From the NCBI RefSeq assembly GCF_016937615.1, contig NZ_JAFHKI010000044.1:1-32342 (forward strand): a stretch of 32,342 nucleotides of DNA. The letters are read 5' to 3'. This DNA is from Pseudomonas lactucae. Its GTDB lineage: Bacteria > Pseudomonadota > Gammaproteobacteria > Pseudomonadales > Pseudomonadaceae. The first letter of the stretch is position 1. Each line of letters begins with the position of its first letter. The translations under genes were made by a program, and so were the position numbers. Below are positions 16,000-24,049 of this stretch, piece by piece. A model generated the notes under the pieces. The model made no database searches and was not told where the DNA came from. It worked only from the letters and a program-made list of their open reading frames with translations.

Positions 16000-16634
16000 T
16001 CTGAGGCTCCTTGGGGAATAAAGCGCGCGAGGTTTTGGTCGCGCACGTCGAGGCTGGCGGCCAGCCGCTCGCGCACGCCGGCGATATCCGCCGGGCTGCG
16101 GTTCTGGCTGAGTTTGCGTTTGCCGATCAGGCGCTTGATCGGCAGGGCGAAGCCGACGATGGCCTTGAGCATGCCGTCAATGTAATCGGCCGGTGCGTCG
16201 CTGACTTTCCACGGCTCGGCACGTTCGCTTTCGTGTCTGTCGGTGAGGGCGCTGACCATGTGCAACAAACGCTCGGCATCGGTAAACACCTCGGCCTTGC
16301 CGTAGGCGTGCACGGCGATGTAGTTCCAGGTGGGCACCACTTTGCCGTGCTCGGCCTTACTCGGGTAAAACGCCGGGCTGACATAGGCCTCGGCGCCGGC
16401 AAAGATCACCAGGGCTTCGCTGCCGGCCTGCAGCTCGTGCCACTGCGGATTGGCCTTGGCCAGGTGCCCGTAGAGCGTGCCGTTGGGGCCTTCATCGGGG
16501 TTGAGCAGCAATGGCAGATGGCTGGCATTCAGGCCGTGCTCGCCGAACGTCACCAATTGTGCCAGGCGGGTGTGCCGGATCAACTGCTGCAGTTCGGGCA
16601 AATCATCCAGGGCAAAGGCGCGCGGTGTGTACAT
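15996..16634 (-). CDS. PaiB-like FMN-binding protein / negative regulator
   Basis: 212 residues starting MYTPRAFALDDLPELQQLIR, the hallmark beginning of the PaiB family (FMN-binding split barrel, called negative transcriptional regulators after B. subtilis PaiB). The middle has SHLPLLLN, GHLAKANPQW and VSPAFYPSK, then VPTWNYIAVHAYGKAEVF, all typical. The ATG at 16634 has AAGGAAA 7 bases upstream; an in-frame extension to 16733 would run across the divergent promoter and is rejected. First gene of the PaiB-GNAT-GNAT operon, like paiAB of Bacillus, and divergent from a MocR regulator, so it is likely controlled by it. Confidence 0.9.
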   Translation of the reverse strand: MYTPRAFALDDLPELQQLIRHTRLAQLVTFGEHGLNASHLPLLLNPDEGPNGTLYGHLAKANPQWHELQAGSEALVIFAGAEAYVSPAFYPSKAEHGKVVPTWNYIAVHAYGKAEVFTDAERLLHMVSALTDRHESERAEPWKVSDAPADYIDGMLKAIVGFALPIKRLIGKRKLSQNRSPADIAGVRERLAASLDVRDQNLARFIPQGASE

Positions 16635-16654
16635 GATTATTTTCCTTGGCGAAT

Positions 16655-16721
16655 GCCTGCATCCTAGGCAGGCTAATGGTCTGTTGTAAGAGCCATCTAG
16701 GGTCAATTTCATAGGTCCAAT
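16655..16721. promoter_or_regulatory. Putative MocR operators between paiB-like gene and mocR
   Basis: An inverted repeat GCCTGC-N7-GCAGGC (16655-16673) and a direct repeat GGTCAAT / GGTCCAAT (16701-16707 and 16714-16721, starts 13 bases apart) occupy the short region between divergent starts. MocR/PdxR proteins often bind pairs of direct repeats near their own start, so these are candidate autoregulatory sites. This is inference. Confidence 0.4.
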
Positions 16722-18259
16722 ATGTCGCCGCACTCGCTACCGCTGTCCTTCAACCCTGCCGGCATCGAACTGGACCGGCGTCAGGGCCTTACCCGCCAAC
16801 TCTATGAGGCGCTGCGCCAGCGTGTGTTGGATGGCCGCCTGGTCAGCGGCACGCGTTTGCCCGCCAGCCGTGACCTGGCCGCAGCCTTGGCCATTTCGCG
16901 CAACAGCGTGGTGCGTGCCTACGACCAGTTGTATGCCGAAGGTTTTATCGAGGGACGTGTCGGTGACGGCACTTATGTAGCCCAACTGCCCACGCCAAAA
17001 AAATTATCCACAAAACCATCCACAGGGTTGCCCACAGGCTTATCCCCAGGGTTATCCACAAACTGGCTTAATTTACCGGTCAATGCGTCAGGCGGACTTA
17101 TCCACAGGCCGGCGCTGGGAAGGGTAGAAAACCACCACCTGCCGCCACCACCGGCCGGGCCTCCCAAAGCATTTCGCGTGGGCATACCGGCCTTCGATCT
17201 GTTCCCGTTCGACGTATGGGCCAAGCTCAACGGGGCTTTCTGGCGTAAACCAGACCTGCAGCAACTGTGCTACGGCGACCCGGCAGGGGATGGTCGCCTG
17301 CGCGGCTTGATCGCCGCGTACCTGCGCAGTTCGCGCGGCATGCAGTGCACACCTGAACAAATAATGATCACCAGTGGCGCACAGCAGGCGATCAGCCTTT
17401 GTGCACAGCTGTTGGTGGAGCCTGGCGACGGGGTCGCGCTGGAAGACCCCGGCTATCGCGCGGCAGGCCATGCGTTCGCCTTGGCCGGCGGGCGCCTGCA
17501 TGGCGTGCCGGTGGACAGCGATGGCATTGATTGCCAGGCCCTCAACCGTCTGAGCGACTGTCGCGTGGCCTATGTCACGCCTTCCCATCAATACCCGCTG
17601 GGTGTAGTGATGAGCCTGGCGCGGCGCCTGGAACTGCTGGCCTGGGCCGAACGCAGCAACGGCTGGGTCATCGAGGACGACTATGACGGCGAGTACCGCT
17701 ACAGCGGCGCCCCGCTGGCGCCCCTGGCCGCGTTGGACCGCAGTGGGCGTGTGCTCTATGTCGGCACGTTCGGCAAGGTGGCCTTTCCGGCGTTGCGCCT
17801 GGGCTATTTGGTATTGCCGCCCGGCCTGGTGGATGCGTTTGCGCGACGGCGCGCGTCGATGTACGACACTCGGAAGTCAGCACTCAGGCGGTGATGGCTG
17901 AGTTCATGGCGGCCGGGCACTTCCAGCGGCATATCCGACGCATGCGGCGCGCGGCGTTGAGCCGACGCAATGCCTTGCTGGCCGGCTGGCCGAGCGGGAT
18001 GCCCGGAGTCGGCCCATTGCCAGGCGTGGCGGCGGGGCTGCACATGACCGTGCGCGTCGACACCCTGGCCCGCGAACAACAACTGCTTGAGCAGGCCCGG
18101 ACGGTGGATGTGGAGGTCAATGGCTTGAGCAGCTACTGGCTGACGAACTCCACCACGCCAATGGACCAACGCGCCGGCCTGGTACTGGGTTTCGCCGCCG
18201 TGCCCGAACCCGCGATTGCCCTGGCACTGCAGCGTTTGCGCGAGGCCTGGCAACCTTAA
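16722..18259 (+). pseudogene. MocR/PdxR-type regulator with a single-base frameshift
   Basis: A GntR-type winged helix (about 10-85: LTRQLYEALRQRVLDGRL, LPASRDLAAALAISRNSVVR), a proline/serine-rich linker (about 90-150), and an aminotransferase-fold domain. The PLP lysine is K352 in YVGTFGKVAFPALRLGYLVL, with EDDYDGEYRY before it. The frame breaks at about 17855: as read the protein ends at residue 390 in DTRKSALRR. One extra G after GCGCGCG restores ARRRAVDVRHSEVSTQAV and joins the C-terminal part ending REAWQP, 512 residues, a normal MocR length. It likely controls the divergent PaiB-GNAT-GNAT operon. Decay and sequencing error both fit. The linker is unusual, see the repeat at 17004. Confidence 0.85.
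17004..17106 (+). repeat. 12-bp tandem repeat with DnaA-box-like 9-mers in the mocR linker
   Basis: Five 9-mers start exactly 12 bases apart: TTATCCACA (17004), CCATCCACA (17016), TTGCCCACA (17028), TTATCCCCA (17040), TTATCCACA (17052); a sixth, TTATCCACA, is at 17098. Three match the consensus DnaA box perfectly. In frame they encode tetrapeptides LSTK-PSTG-LPTG-LSPG-LSTN in the MocR linker (residues 95-114). Confidence 0.85.
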
Positions 18260-18331
18260 ATAACTACCGTCTACCTGACGGGCAGGGTCATTACCGTAAG
18301 CGTTCCGTTCGAACCACTTGAGGTAAATACC

Positions 18332-20635
18332 ATGTCCGATTCTGCTGTCCGGCCCTGTAGGCCAGGTGCATTGCAATTGCGTATCTGCCAGTTGCTCGCC
18401 CTGCGCCCCACTCTTAGCAGCTTGAACATCACTCAAGCCCAGCTTGATGATGTACCGGATGCCGTACTCGACTACTACGCCGAGCAGTTGATCGATTTCT
18501 TTTGCAGCTCCGAACCGGAAAGCCGGTGGCGGCAGCTGGCGCAGCGGTTGGCGCACTCATTACGCCAGTCGATGAATACCGAGGCCCAAGACGTTATTCA
18601 GGCCGTCCTCGATTACCCCGACAGTGGCATGCGTTCGAACGCCCTGGGGGCGCAGGCGCCAAAGGTCTACGTGGTTCGACGTCAGGGTTGCCATGCGCTG
18701 GGTATCGTCAGAGGGGAGACGATGTGGGTGTACACGTTGGGTCAGGCGCTGGAGCCTGTCGACGCGACAGCGAAGGAACAGCTGCTCAAGGGGGCCGTCG
18801 AGCTGGAGGACGACGTGTTTGAAGGTTGGGCCTTGGCGGCCCTGGATGGCGCTTTGCAGCGTATCCACGCGAGCGACCTGGAGATGTTTCCCAGCGTTGA
18901 GCAATTGGATCGGCAATTGGCCTGGGCTACGAATCTGAGCGACTTTTTTACTCCCACCACCGATAAAGACGTGCTGCGCGATGAGCTGGAACAACAGTTG
19001 CCCGATTGGCTGCGTAACGCCTCCAGCGCCGGTCGCCTGGACTACAGCAAGCTATTGGTGGCGATGGCCTCGTTACACAGGCGGTACCGTGGCAAGGGGC
19101 TACTCGATGACAGCACCGAGCAGCCTGCGCTGTTTGCCCGATGCCTGGCGCTGCAGTTGCGCCGCATTGCGCTGGAGTCCAGTCTGCGAGGCCTGGCCGG
19201 CATCACGCAGGACGGCTACCAACGTCTGCGCGCCGCCGTCAGGACGTACGCCACGGACCGACACGTCAATGACCTGCAGATGGTGTTCAAACCTCTGAGT
19301 GACGAGTCGGGCTACCTGATTGGCCCATCCCAGGGGGAGGCTGGCCCCTGGTTGATGTACCGCCCCGGCAACCGCGAGCCCTTGCAGCAAGTGACAAGCG
19401 CGCCGGAGACGATGCCGACGGTGACCGACCCTTTTGCGGCGTTGTGTAAGACCTGCGGTAACGATCCGACAATGGCAGGTTGGGCAGAGTCCCCCCTGCA
19501 AACACTGGCACGCCTCAGGCAGGTCGGCGGCAACCTGAATAGCTGCCAGACAGGAAGCCCCACCGAGGCATGGCGCAGTGAGGTAAGCCTGTTACGTAAC
19601 CTGGCATTGCTGCTGGTATGTCGCGGTACGGCACACGCCAGCGAAGCCGTGGCTACGCACCTGAGGCTTACGTGGATGGACGCCGAGTGGGCCGGTGCCT
19701 GCCCATCATTTTCACTGAGGCAGCAACAGCGGCTGGAAAGATACAAGCGTTCACCAAGAGTCAAACGTTCGCCGACCTGGGGCGAACGGATAATGGAGGG
19801 TATTGATCGGGGGCTGCATCTGCTCAGCGGCGTCTTGATCTTCAACAAGGATGAAAACAGCTTCAATGTCTTTTCGAAGAACCGATTTAACGTCGTGCTC
19901 AACCTCAACGTCGTCGAACACCAAGTCGGGAAAAATTCTGACGACCAGGTTCACACCGGTCCCTACATTAAACGTATGAAGGACGACAGCTGGGCTTTCA
20001 GTCGCTCGCCTCGATTAAAGCGCGATGCTCAGGGGCTAAGCGTGAACGCAGAGAAAGCAATGAAACGCGCCTCCAGTTTATCGGCCGAAGCGACAGTCTT
20101 GCTCACTGAGCTCGCACGCCCGAACGAGTTGCCGGTTGAAATCGAGGAGTGTTTCGAGCGCAAGGCTCTTGAACTCGAAGCGGCGATTGCGGCTATTGAG
20201 CGCTACACCAAGGTACGCAGTACCCAGGCGTCCATCGAGATGATCGCCCGGCTACGCCGGCAAGCCGACGAGCTGCGTGCGAGCGGCCGAGCCCAGCGTA
20301 TAGAGGGGACCCGTACCACGCCGGCGCCGACCATGGGAGATGTGACGTATTTGTTGGCGCAGGGGGTGATTGAAATCGTACGGATCAATGGGCGCGAGGA
20401 AGAAACGATCGGAGGCATCAAGGACTACCTGCAAGAGTATGAAGTGCAAGACCGGACCAACAACGCCAAGCCCCTCTGGTACGCACACTTTCACTACTCC
20501 ACGCGTGAAGCGGCCGATGATGGGCCCACCCTGGCCCACTTGAAAACGGCGGCGCAACGCGCCTGGGCCGTGAGTTCGAACGGGCGGAACGCGAGGCCGG
20601 GCGAGATACGTCTGTATACCGCGGGCCGATCGTGA
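18332..20635 (+). CDS. Large DUF6543/dermonecrotic-toxin-like protein, function unknown
   Basis: 767 residues with no signal peptide or membrane segment and no active site that I recognise. Two places resemble the very large Pseudomonas proteins annotated with DUF6543 (dermonecrotic toxin domain): the middle GPWLMYRPGNREPLQQ (compare their 'GP.LLYRP' block) and the C-terminal KPLWYAHFHYSTREA followed by AHLKTAAQRAW. It is shorter than most of that family. The N-terminus is leucine-rich and helical (LRICQLLALRPTLSSLNITQ), and about 590-670 looks coiled-coil-like (charged, ALELEAAIAAIERY). GAGGT lies 9 bases before the ATG. It stands alone between two operons. The family call rests on remembered motifs; a contact or secreted toxin role is only possible. 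Confidence 0.6.
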   Translation: MSDSAVRPCRPGALQLRICQLLALRPTLSSLNITQAQLDDVPDAVLDYYAEQLIDFFCSSEPESRWRQLAQRLAHSLRQSMNTEAQDVIQAVLDYPDSGMRSNALGAQAPKVYVVRRQGCHALGIVRGETMWVYTLGQALEPVDATAKEQLLKGAVELEDDVFEGWALAALDGALQRIHASDLEMFPSVEQLDRQLAWATNLSDFFTPTTDKDVLRDELEQQLPDWLRNASSAGRLDYSKLLVAMASLHRRYRGKGLLDDSTEQPALFARCLALQLRRIALESSLRGLAGITQDGYQRLRAAVRTYATDRHVNDLQMVFKPLSDESGYLIGPSQGEAGPWLMYRPGNREPLQQVTSAPETMPTVTDPFAALCKTCGNDPTMAGWAESPLQTLARLRQVGGNLNSCQTGSPTEAWRSEVSLLRNLALLLVCRGTAHASEAVATHLRLTWMDAEWAGACPSFSLRQQQRLERYKRSPRVKRSPTWGERIMEGIDRGLHLLSGVLIFNKDENSFNVFSKNRFNVVLNLNVVEHQVGKNSDDQVHTGPYIKRMKDDSWAFSRSPRLKRDAQGLSVNAEKAMKRASSLSAEATVLLTELARPNELPVEIEECFERKALELEAAIAAIERYTKVRSTQASIEMIARLRRQADELRASGRAQRIEGTRTTPAPTMGDVTYLLAQGVIEIVRINGREEETIGGIKDYLQEYEVQDRTNNAKPLWYAHFHYSTREAADDGPTLAHLKTAAQRAWAVSSNGRNARPGEIRLYTAGRS

Positions 20636-20685
20636 CCGCCTTGGAGCGTCAGGTATTTCTGCAGGCGGTAAAGTAAGTCGTTGTG

Positions 20686-20707
20686 CCCGCTCCCGGAAAG
20701 GAGCGGG
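20686..20707. terminator. Hairpin between convergent genes
   Basis: CCCGCTCC, loop CGGAAA, GGAGCGGG: a perfect 8-bp stem between the end of the large protein gene and the end of the polyamine-binding-protein gene. There is no T-run on either side, so termination is inferred from its position only. Confidence 0.45.
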
Positions 20708-20715
20708 AGGCAGGT

Positions 20716-21807
20716 TCAAGTACCCGATTTTATTTTGGTCCACGCCCGCGTCCTGGCGCGCTCGGCTTTGCTGTCCAGCGGCTTCAAGGTGTAGAGCGTG
20801 GCCATGGCCGCTTCGGTGGGGTACAGGTTGGGGTTGTTGCGGATCGCCGGGTCGACCTGCTGGGTGGCGTCCTTGTTCGGGTTGGGGTAGCCGACAAAAT
20901 CACTGATCGGCGCGATGACCTGCGGTTGCAGCAGGTAGTTGATGAAAGTGTAGGCGTCTTGCGGGTTTTTCGCGCCTTTGGGAATCGCGAGCATGTCGAA
21001 CCAGATCGGCGCGCCTTCCTTGGGCAAGCGCATGTCCACGGTCACGCCGTTGTGGGCTTCCTTGGCGCGGTTGGCGGCCTGGGAGAAACTGCCCGAGTAA
21101 CCGACGGCCACGCAGATGTCACCGTTGGCGATATCGGCCATGTACTTGGAAGAATGAAAATAGGTGATGTAGGGGCGGATCTTGAGCAGCAACGCTTCGG
21201 CTTTTTCGTAGTCCTTGGGGTTGTTGCTGTTGGGGTCAAGGCCCAGGTGCTGCAGGGCCAGCGGCAGGATTTCCGACGGTGAGTCGAGCAATGCCACGCC
21301 GCACTGCTTGAGCTTGCTGATGTTGTCTTCGTTGAAGATCAGGTCCCAGCTGTCCACCGGTGCATTATCGCCCAGTGCGGCCTTGACCTTGGCCGGGTTG
21401 AAACCGATCAGGATGGTGCCGTACATGTAGGGCACGGCGAATTGGTTGCCGGGGTCGTTGGCCTCGATCAGCTTCATCAGCTTGGGATCCAGATGGTTCC
21501 AGTTGGGCAACTGGTTACGGTCCAGAGGTTGAAACACCCCGGCCTCGATCTGTTTGGCCAGGAACACATTGGACGGCACCACCACGTCATACCCGGAGTT
21601 GCCGGTGAGTAACTTGGCTTCGAGGGCTTCGTTGGTATCGAAGATGTCGTAGACCAGTTTGATGCTCGGGTTCTGCGCCTTGAAATCCTCGAGGGCCTTG
21701 GGCGTGATGTAGTCGAACCAGTTGTAGACGCGCAGGGTTTTTTCGTCAGCGTGGGCCACGCCGCTGAGCAGGCCCGCGCACAGGGCCAGGGTTGTGAGCT
21801 TGTTCAT
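20716..21807 (-). CDS. Polyamine ABC transporter binding protein (PotF/SpuD-like)
   Basis: 363 residues. A Sec signal peptide (1-20, ending VAHA) precedes the family start [20 protein letters not shown]. Other signatures are [37 protein letters not shown] and [11 protein letters not shown], all typical of putrescine/spermidine binding proteins. It overlaps the upstream acetylpolyamine amidohydrolase gene by 4 bases (ATGA), so the two are one operon. No permease or ATPase genes accompany it, so it either shares a PotGHI-type transporter or serves as a scavenging or sensing protein. From memory the same pair occurs as PA1409-PA1410 in P. aeruginosa. Ligand identity (acetylated or free polyamine) is inferred. 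Confidence 0.9.
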   Translation of the reverse strand: MNKLTTLALCAGLLSGVAHADEKTLRVYNWFDYITPKALEDFKAQNPSIKLVYDIFDTNEALEAKLLTGNSGYDVVVPSNVFLAKQIEAGVFQPLDRNQLPNWNHLDPKLMKLIEANDPGNQFAVPYMYGTILIGFNPAKVKAALGDNAPVDSWDLIFNEDNISKLKQCGVALLDSPSEILPLALQHLGLDPNSNNPKDYEKAEALLLKIRPYITYFHSSKYMADIANGDICVAVGYSGSFSQAANRAKEAHNGVTVDMRLPKEGAPIWFDMLAIPKGAKNPQDAYTFINYLLQPQVIAPISDFVGYPNPNKDATQQVDPAIRNNPNLYPTEAAMATLYTLKPLDSKAERARTRAWTKIKSGT

Positions 21808-22844
21808 TGGGTCGCACCTTCTGTTTCGAAACCTTCAAGAACGTTGACGGCGTTGATGCCGATTTCCGCCACGGCGTAACCGCCTTCCATCACAAACAAC
21901 GTGGGCTTGCCCAGGCGCGCGATGCGGCTGCCCATGACCAGGTAGTCCGGGCTGTCGAGCTTGAACTGCGAGATCGGGTCGTCCTTGAACGTATCCACGC
22001 CCAACGAGACCACCACAATGTCGGCAGCGTAGCGTTCGATCTCATCACAGGCGCTGTCCAGTGCCGCGCTCCAGCGCTCCCAGCCGGAGCCGGCCGGCAG
22101 TGGGTAATTGAAGTTGAAACCTTCACCCGCGCCTTCGCCCAGCTCATCGGCATAGCCCAGGAAAAACGGAAACTCCGCCTCCGGATGGCCGTGGATCGAG
22201 GTGAACAGCACGTCGCTGCGCGCATAGAAAATCGACTGGGTGCCGTTGCCGTGGTGGTAGTCCACATCGAGGATCGCGACTTTAGCGTGGCCCTGGTCGA
22301 GAAAGGCCTGGGCGGCAATCGCCGCGTTGTTGAGGTAGCAATAACCGCCCATCAAGTCGCTGGCGGCATGGTGCCCTGGCGGGCGGCACAGGGCGAAGGC
22401 ACTGTGGGCGCCGTGCTGGATGGCTTGCTGCGCCGTCAGCGCAACCTGCGCTGCACTGTACGCCGCTTGCCAGGTGCCGGCCGTGATCGGCGCGCCGCCG
22501 TCGAAGCTGTAATAGCCCAGTTGGCCGTGCAGGCTGCTGGGCAGCACGCGGCGCAGCGTGCGGGCGGGCCAGGTGTAGGGCAGTAAGTCGCCGTCCAGGT
22601 TGGATGCCGCCCAGCGTGCCCAGGCGCCCTGGAAAAAGTCGAGATAGTCGCGGCTGTGAACGCGTTGCAACGGCGCCAGGCCAAAGTCGGTGGGCGCCTG
22701 CACCGGGCCCAGGTTGCGGTCCCTGACCCGTTGCAAAACATGGTCGGCGCGCGAGGGCATTTCGAAACAGGGCATCAATTGCCCGTCCATCAATTCGCAG
22801 CGGCCGTGGTGCAAATGGTGATCGTCCGAATAGATCGTCAGCAT
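21804..22844 (-). CDS. aphA: Acetylpolyamine amidohydrolase (histone-deacetylase family)
   Basis: 346 residues of the arginase/deacetylase fold. The known catalytic residues of acetylpolyamine amidohydrolase are all present at the usual positions: H158-H159 in RPPGHHAA, zinc ligands D195 and H197 in [11 protein letters not shown] and D284 in [11 protein letters not shown], and Y323 in MEGGYAV. It removes acetyl groups from acetylputrescine, acetylcadaverine or similar compounds, freeing the diamine for catabolism. First gene of an operon with the polyamine-binding protein; the AraC regulator gene lies directly upstream in the same direction. Two GGCCAAA direct repeats 20 bases apart lie in its promoter region. 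Confidence 0.93.
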   Translation of the reverse strand: MLTIYSDDHHLHHGRCELMDGQLMPCFEMPSRADHVLQRVRDRNLGPVQAPTDFGLAPLQRVHSRDYLDFFQGAWARWAASNLDGDLLPYTWPARTLRRVLPSSLHGQLGYYSFDGGAPITAGTWQAAYSAAQVALTAQQAIQHGAHSAFALCRPPGHHAASDLMGGYCYLNNAAIAAQAFLDQGHAKVAILDVDYHHGNGTQSIFYARSDVLFTSIHGHPEAEFPFFLGYADELGEGAGEGFNFNYPLPAGSGWERWSAALDSACDEIERYAADIVVVSLGVDTFKDDPISQFKLDSPDYLVMGSRIARLGKPTLFVMEGGYAVAEIGINAVNVLEGFETEGATQ

Positions 22845-22912
22845 GTTGTTGTTCTCAAGGCTGGTCGTCCCCCAGTGTTGCGGTACGGGCGCGGCAAGAG
22901 AACGGCAGGAGC

Positions 22913-22940
22913 GGCCAAAAGGGGATAAATAGGGCCAAAG
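22913..22940. promoter_or_regulatory. Direct repeat, putative AraC-regulator site
   Basis: GGCCAAAA at 22913-22920 and GGCCAAAG at 22933-22940 are spaced 20 bases start to start, two helical turns, the layout used by AraC-family proteins, which bind direct half-sites. They lie between the AraC gene and aphA, 69-96 bases upstream of the aphA start. Binding is inferred. Confidence 0.45.
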
Positions 22941-22972
22941 AATGTGACCGCTATTCGCCCCTTTTTAGGGCG

Positions 22973-23965
22973 TCAGGCCCGGAACTGGCTGGGCGCCACC
23001 CCGCTCCAGCGCACAAAGGCGTGGCGGAAACTCGCGGTTTCGCTGAAACCCAATTGCTCGGCGATGCGGTGGATGGGCAGTCGATCCTGCGCCAGCCACT
23101 GTTTGGCCTGTTCGAAGCGCAACTCATCGAGCAATTCCTGATAGCTGCAACCCAGGCCTTGCAGGTGGCGACGCAGGGTGCGCGGCGAGCAGTTCATCTG
23201 CCCGGCCAGGCCATCGAGCCCCGGCGCCGCATGCAGTTGCGCGACGAGCAACTGACGCACGCGATTGAGCCAGGCCTGACGCCCGGTGAATTCGGTGTTC
23301 AGCTTGCGACAACGTTCGGCCATGGCGCGGTGGGTAATGGCGTCGGCCAGGGGCAGCGGTTGTTGCAGCCAGTGTGCGTCGAAGGCAAAGGCATTGGATG
23401 GCGCGTCGAACTGCAACGGGCAGTCGAACCGTTCGGCATAGCGCGCCCGGTAGTCCGGAGCGGGGTAGGCAAATCGTGCTCCCGACAGCGGCAGAGGGTG
23501 GCCCAGCAAGTCTTCGCAGATGACCTTCAGCGACACCAGGCAGAACTCGACGTTGAACTGCGCCAGCGCCGGCGCCTCTCGATAGTCGCCGGCGGTGAAC
23601 CAGATGCACTGTCCGTCCTCTTCAAGGCTCAGCTCGAACAGTGTTCCCAACAGCGCCGGGTAGCGCAGGGCCAGACGCAGAGCGTCACCGAAAGTGGCAC
23701 TGGTGAGCAACGCATAGCCAAGCAACCCATAGGATGACACGTGCATGCGCTGGCCCACGTCCAGGCCGATATCCCGGCGCAGGGCCACGGCATTGGCACA
23801 TACCTGCATCTCCTGGTGGGTGGTGATACAGGTGTCGGCGTGGTGTAAATCCCGCGCATCTATGCCGCTGCCGGCCAGCAATGCGTCGGATGCAAGGCCC
23901 TGGGCCTCGAAGGTCGCCAGCAGCAGGGACACGGCATTCAGGGTGGTCAGGTGTGAGTGCAGCAT
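22973..23965 (-). CDS. AraC-family regulator
   Basis: 330 residues. The N-terminal part (about 15-200) is the arabinose-binding-like domain of the OruR/ArgR-type AraC subgroup (AVSLLLATFEAQGLASDALL, GLLGYALLTSATFGDALRLA). The C-terminal part has two helix-turn-helix motifs: MNCSPRTLRRHLQGLGCSYQ and IAEQLGFSETASFRHAFVRW, ending GVAPSQFRA. The ATG at 23965 is preceded by GGAG at 5 bases; an in-frame TTG at 23980 is rejected. The Shine-Dalgarno sequence lies inside a long hairpin (see 23970). It probably activates the aphA operon downstream in response to an acetylated or free polyamine; that is inferred from position. Confidence 0.9.
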   Translation of the reverse strand: MLHSHLTTLNAVSLLLATFEAQGLASDALLAGSGIDARDLHHADTCITTHQEMQVCANAVALRRDIGLDVGQRMHVSSYGLLGYALLTSATFGDALRLALRYPALLGTLFELSLEEDGQCIWFTAGDYREAPALAQFNVEFCLVSLKVICEDLLGHPLPLSGARFAYPAPDYRARYAERFDCPLQFDAPSNAFAFDAHWLQQPLPLADAITHRAMAERCRKLNTEFTGRQAWLNRVRQLLVAQLHAAPGLDGLAGQMNCSPRTLRRHLQGLGCSYQELLDELRFEQAKQWLAQDRLPIHRIAEQLGFSETASFRHAFVRWSGVAPSQFRA

Positions 23966-23969
23966 GATG

Positions 23970-24001
23970 GCTCCGCCCAAGGGGTCAGCCCTTGGGGGAG
24001 C
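23970..24001 (-). promoter_or_regulatory. Hairpin sequestering the araC-type ribosome binding site
   Basis: Plus-strand arms GCTCC(G)CCCAAGGG (23970-23983) and CCCTTGGGGGAGC (23989-24001) pair over 13 bases with one bulged G and the loop GTCAG. In the minus-strand mRNA the 3' arm is CCCTTGGGCGGAGC, which holds the GGAG that serves the AraC gene, 5 bases before its ATG. No T-run follows, so a terminator for the asparaginase gene is less likely than translational control. Confidence 0.6.
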
Positions 24002-24049
24002 AAGTTGTGTGCCGTCGCTCGAAAAACAATCGCGGGGTCGGAGATGGCC

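Noticed and set aside
17004..17106. Replication origin at the DnaA-box cluster
   Set aside because: The boxes lie inside a coding region with no AT-rich unwinding element, and none of the genes that flank oriC (dnaA, dnaN, rpmH, gidA) are present.
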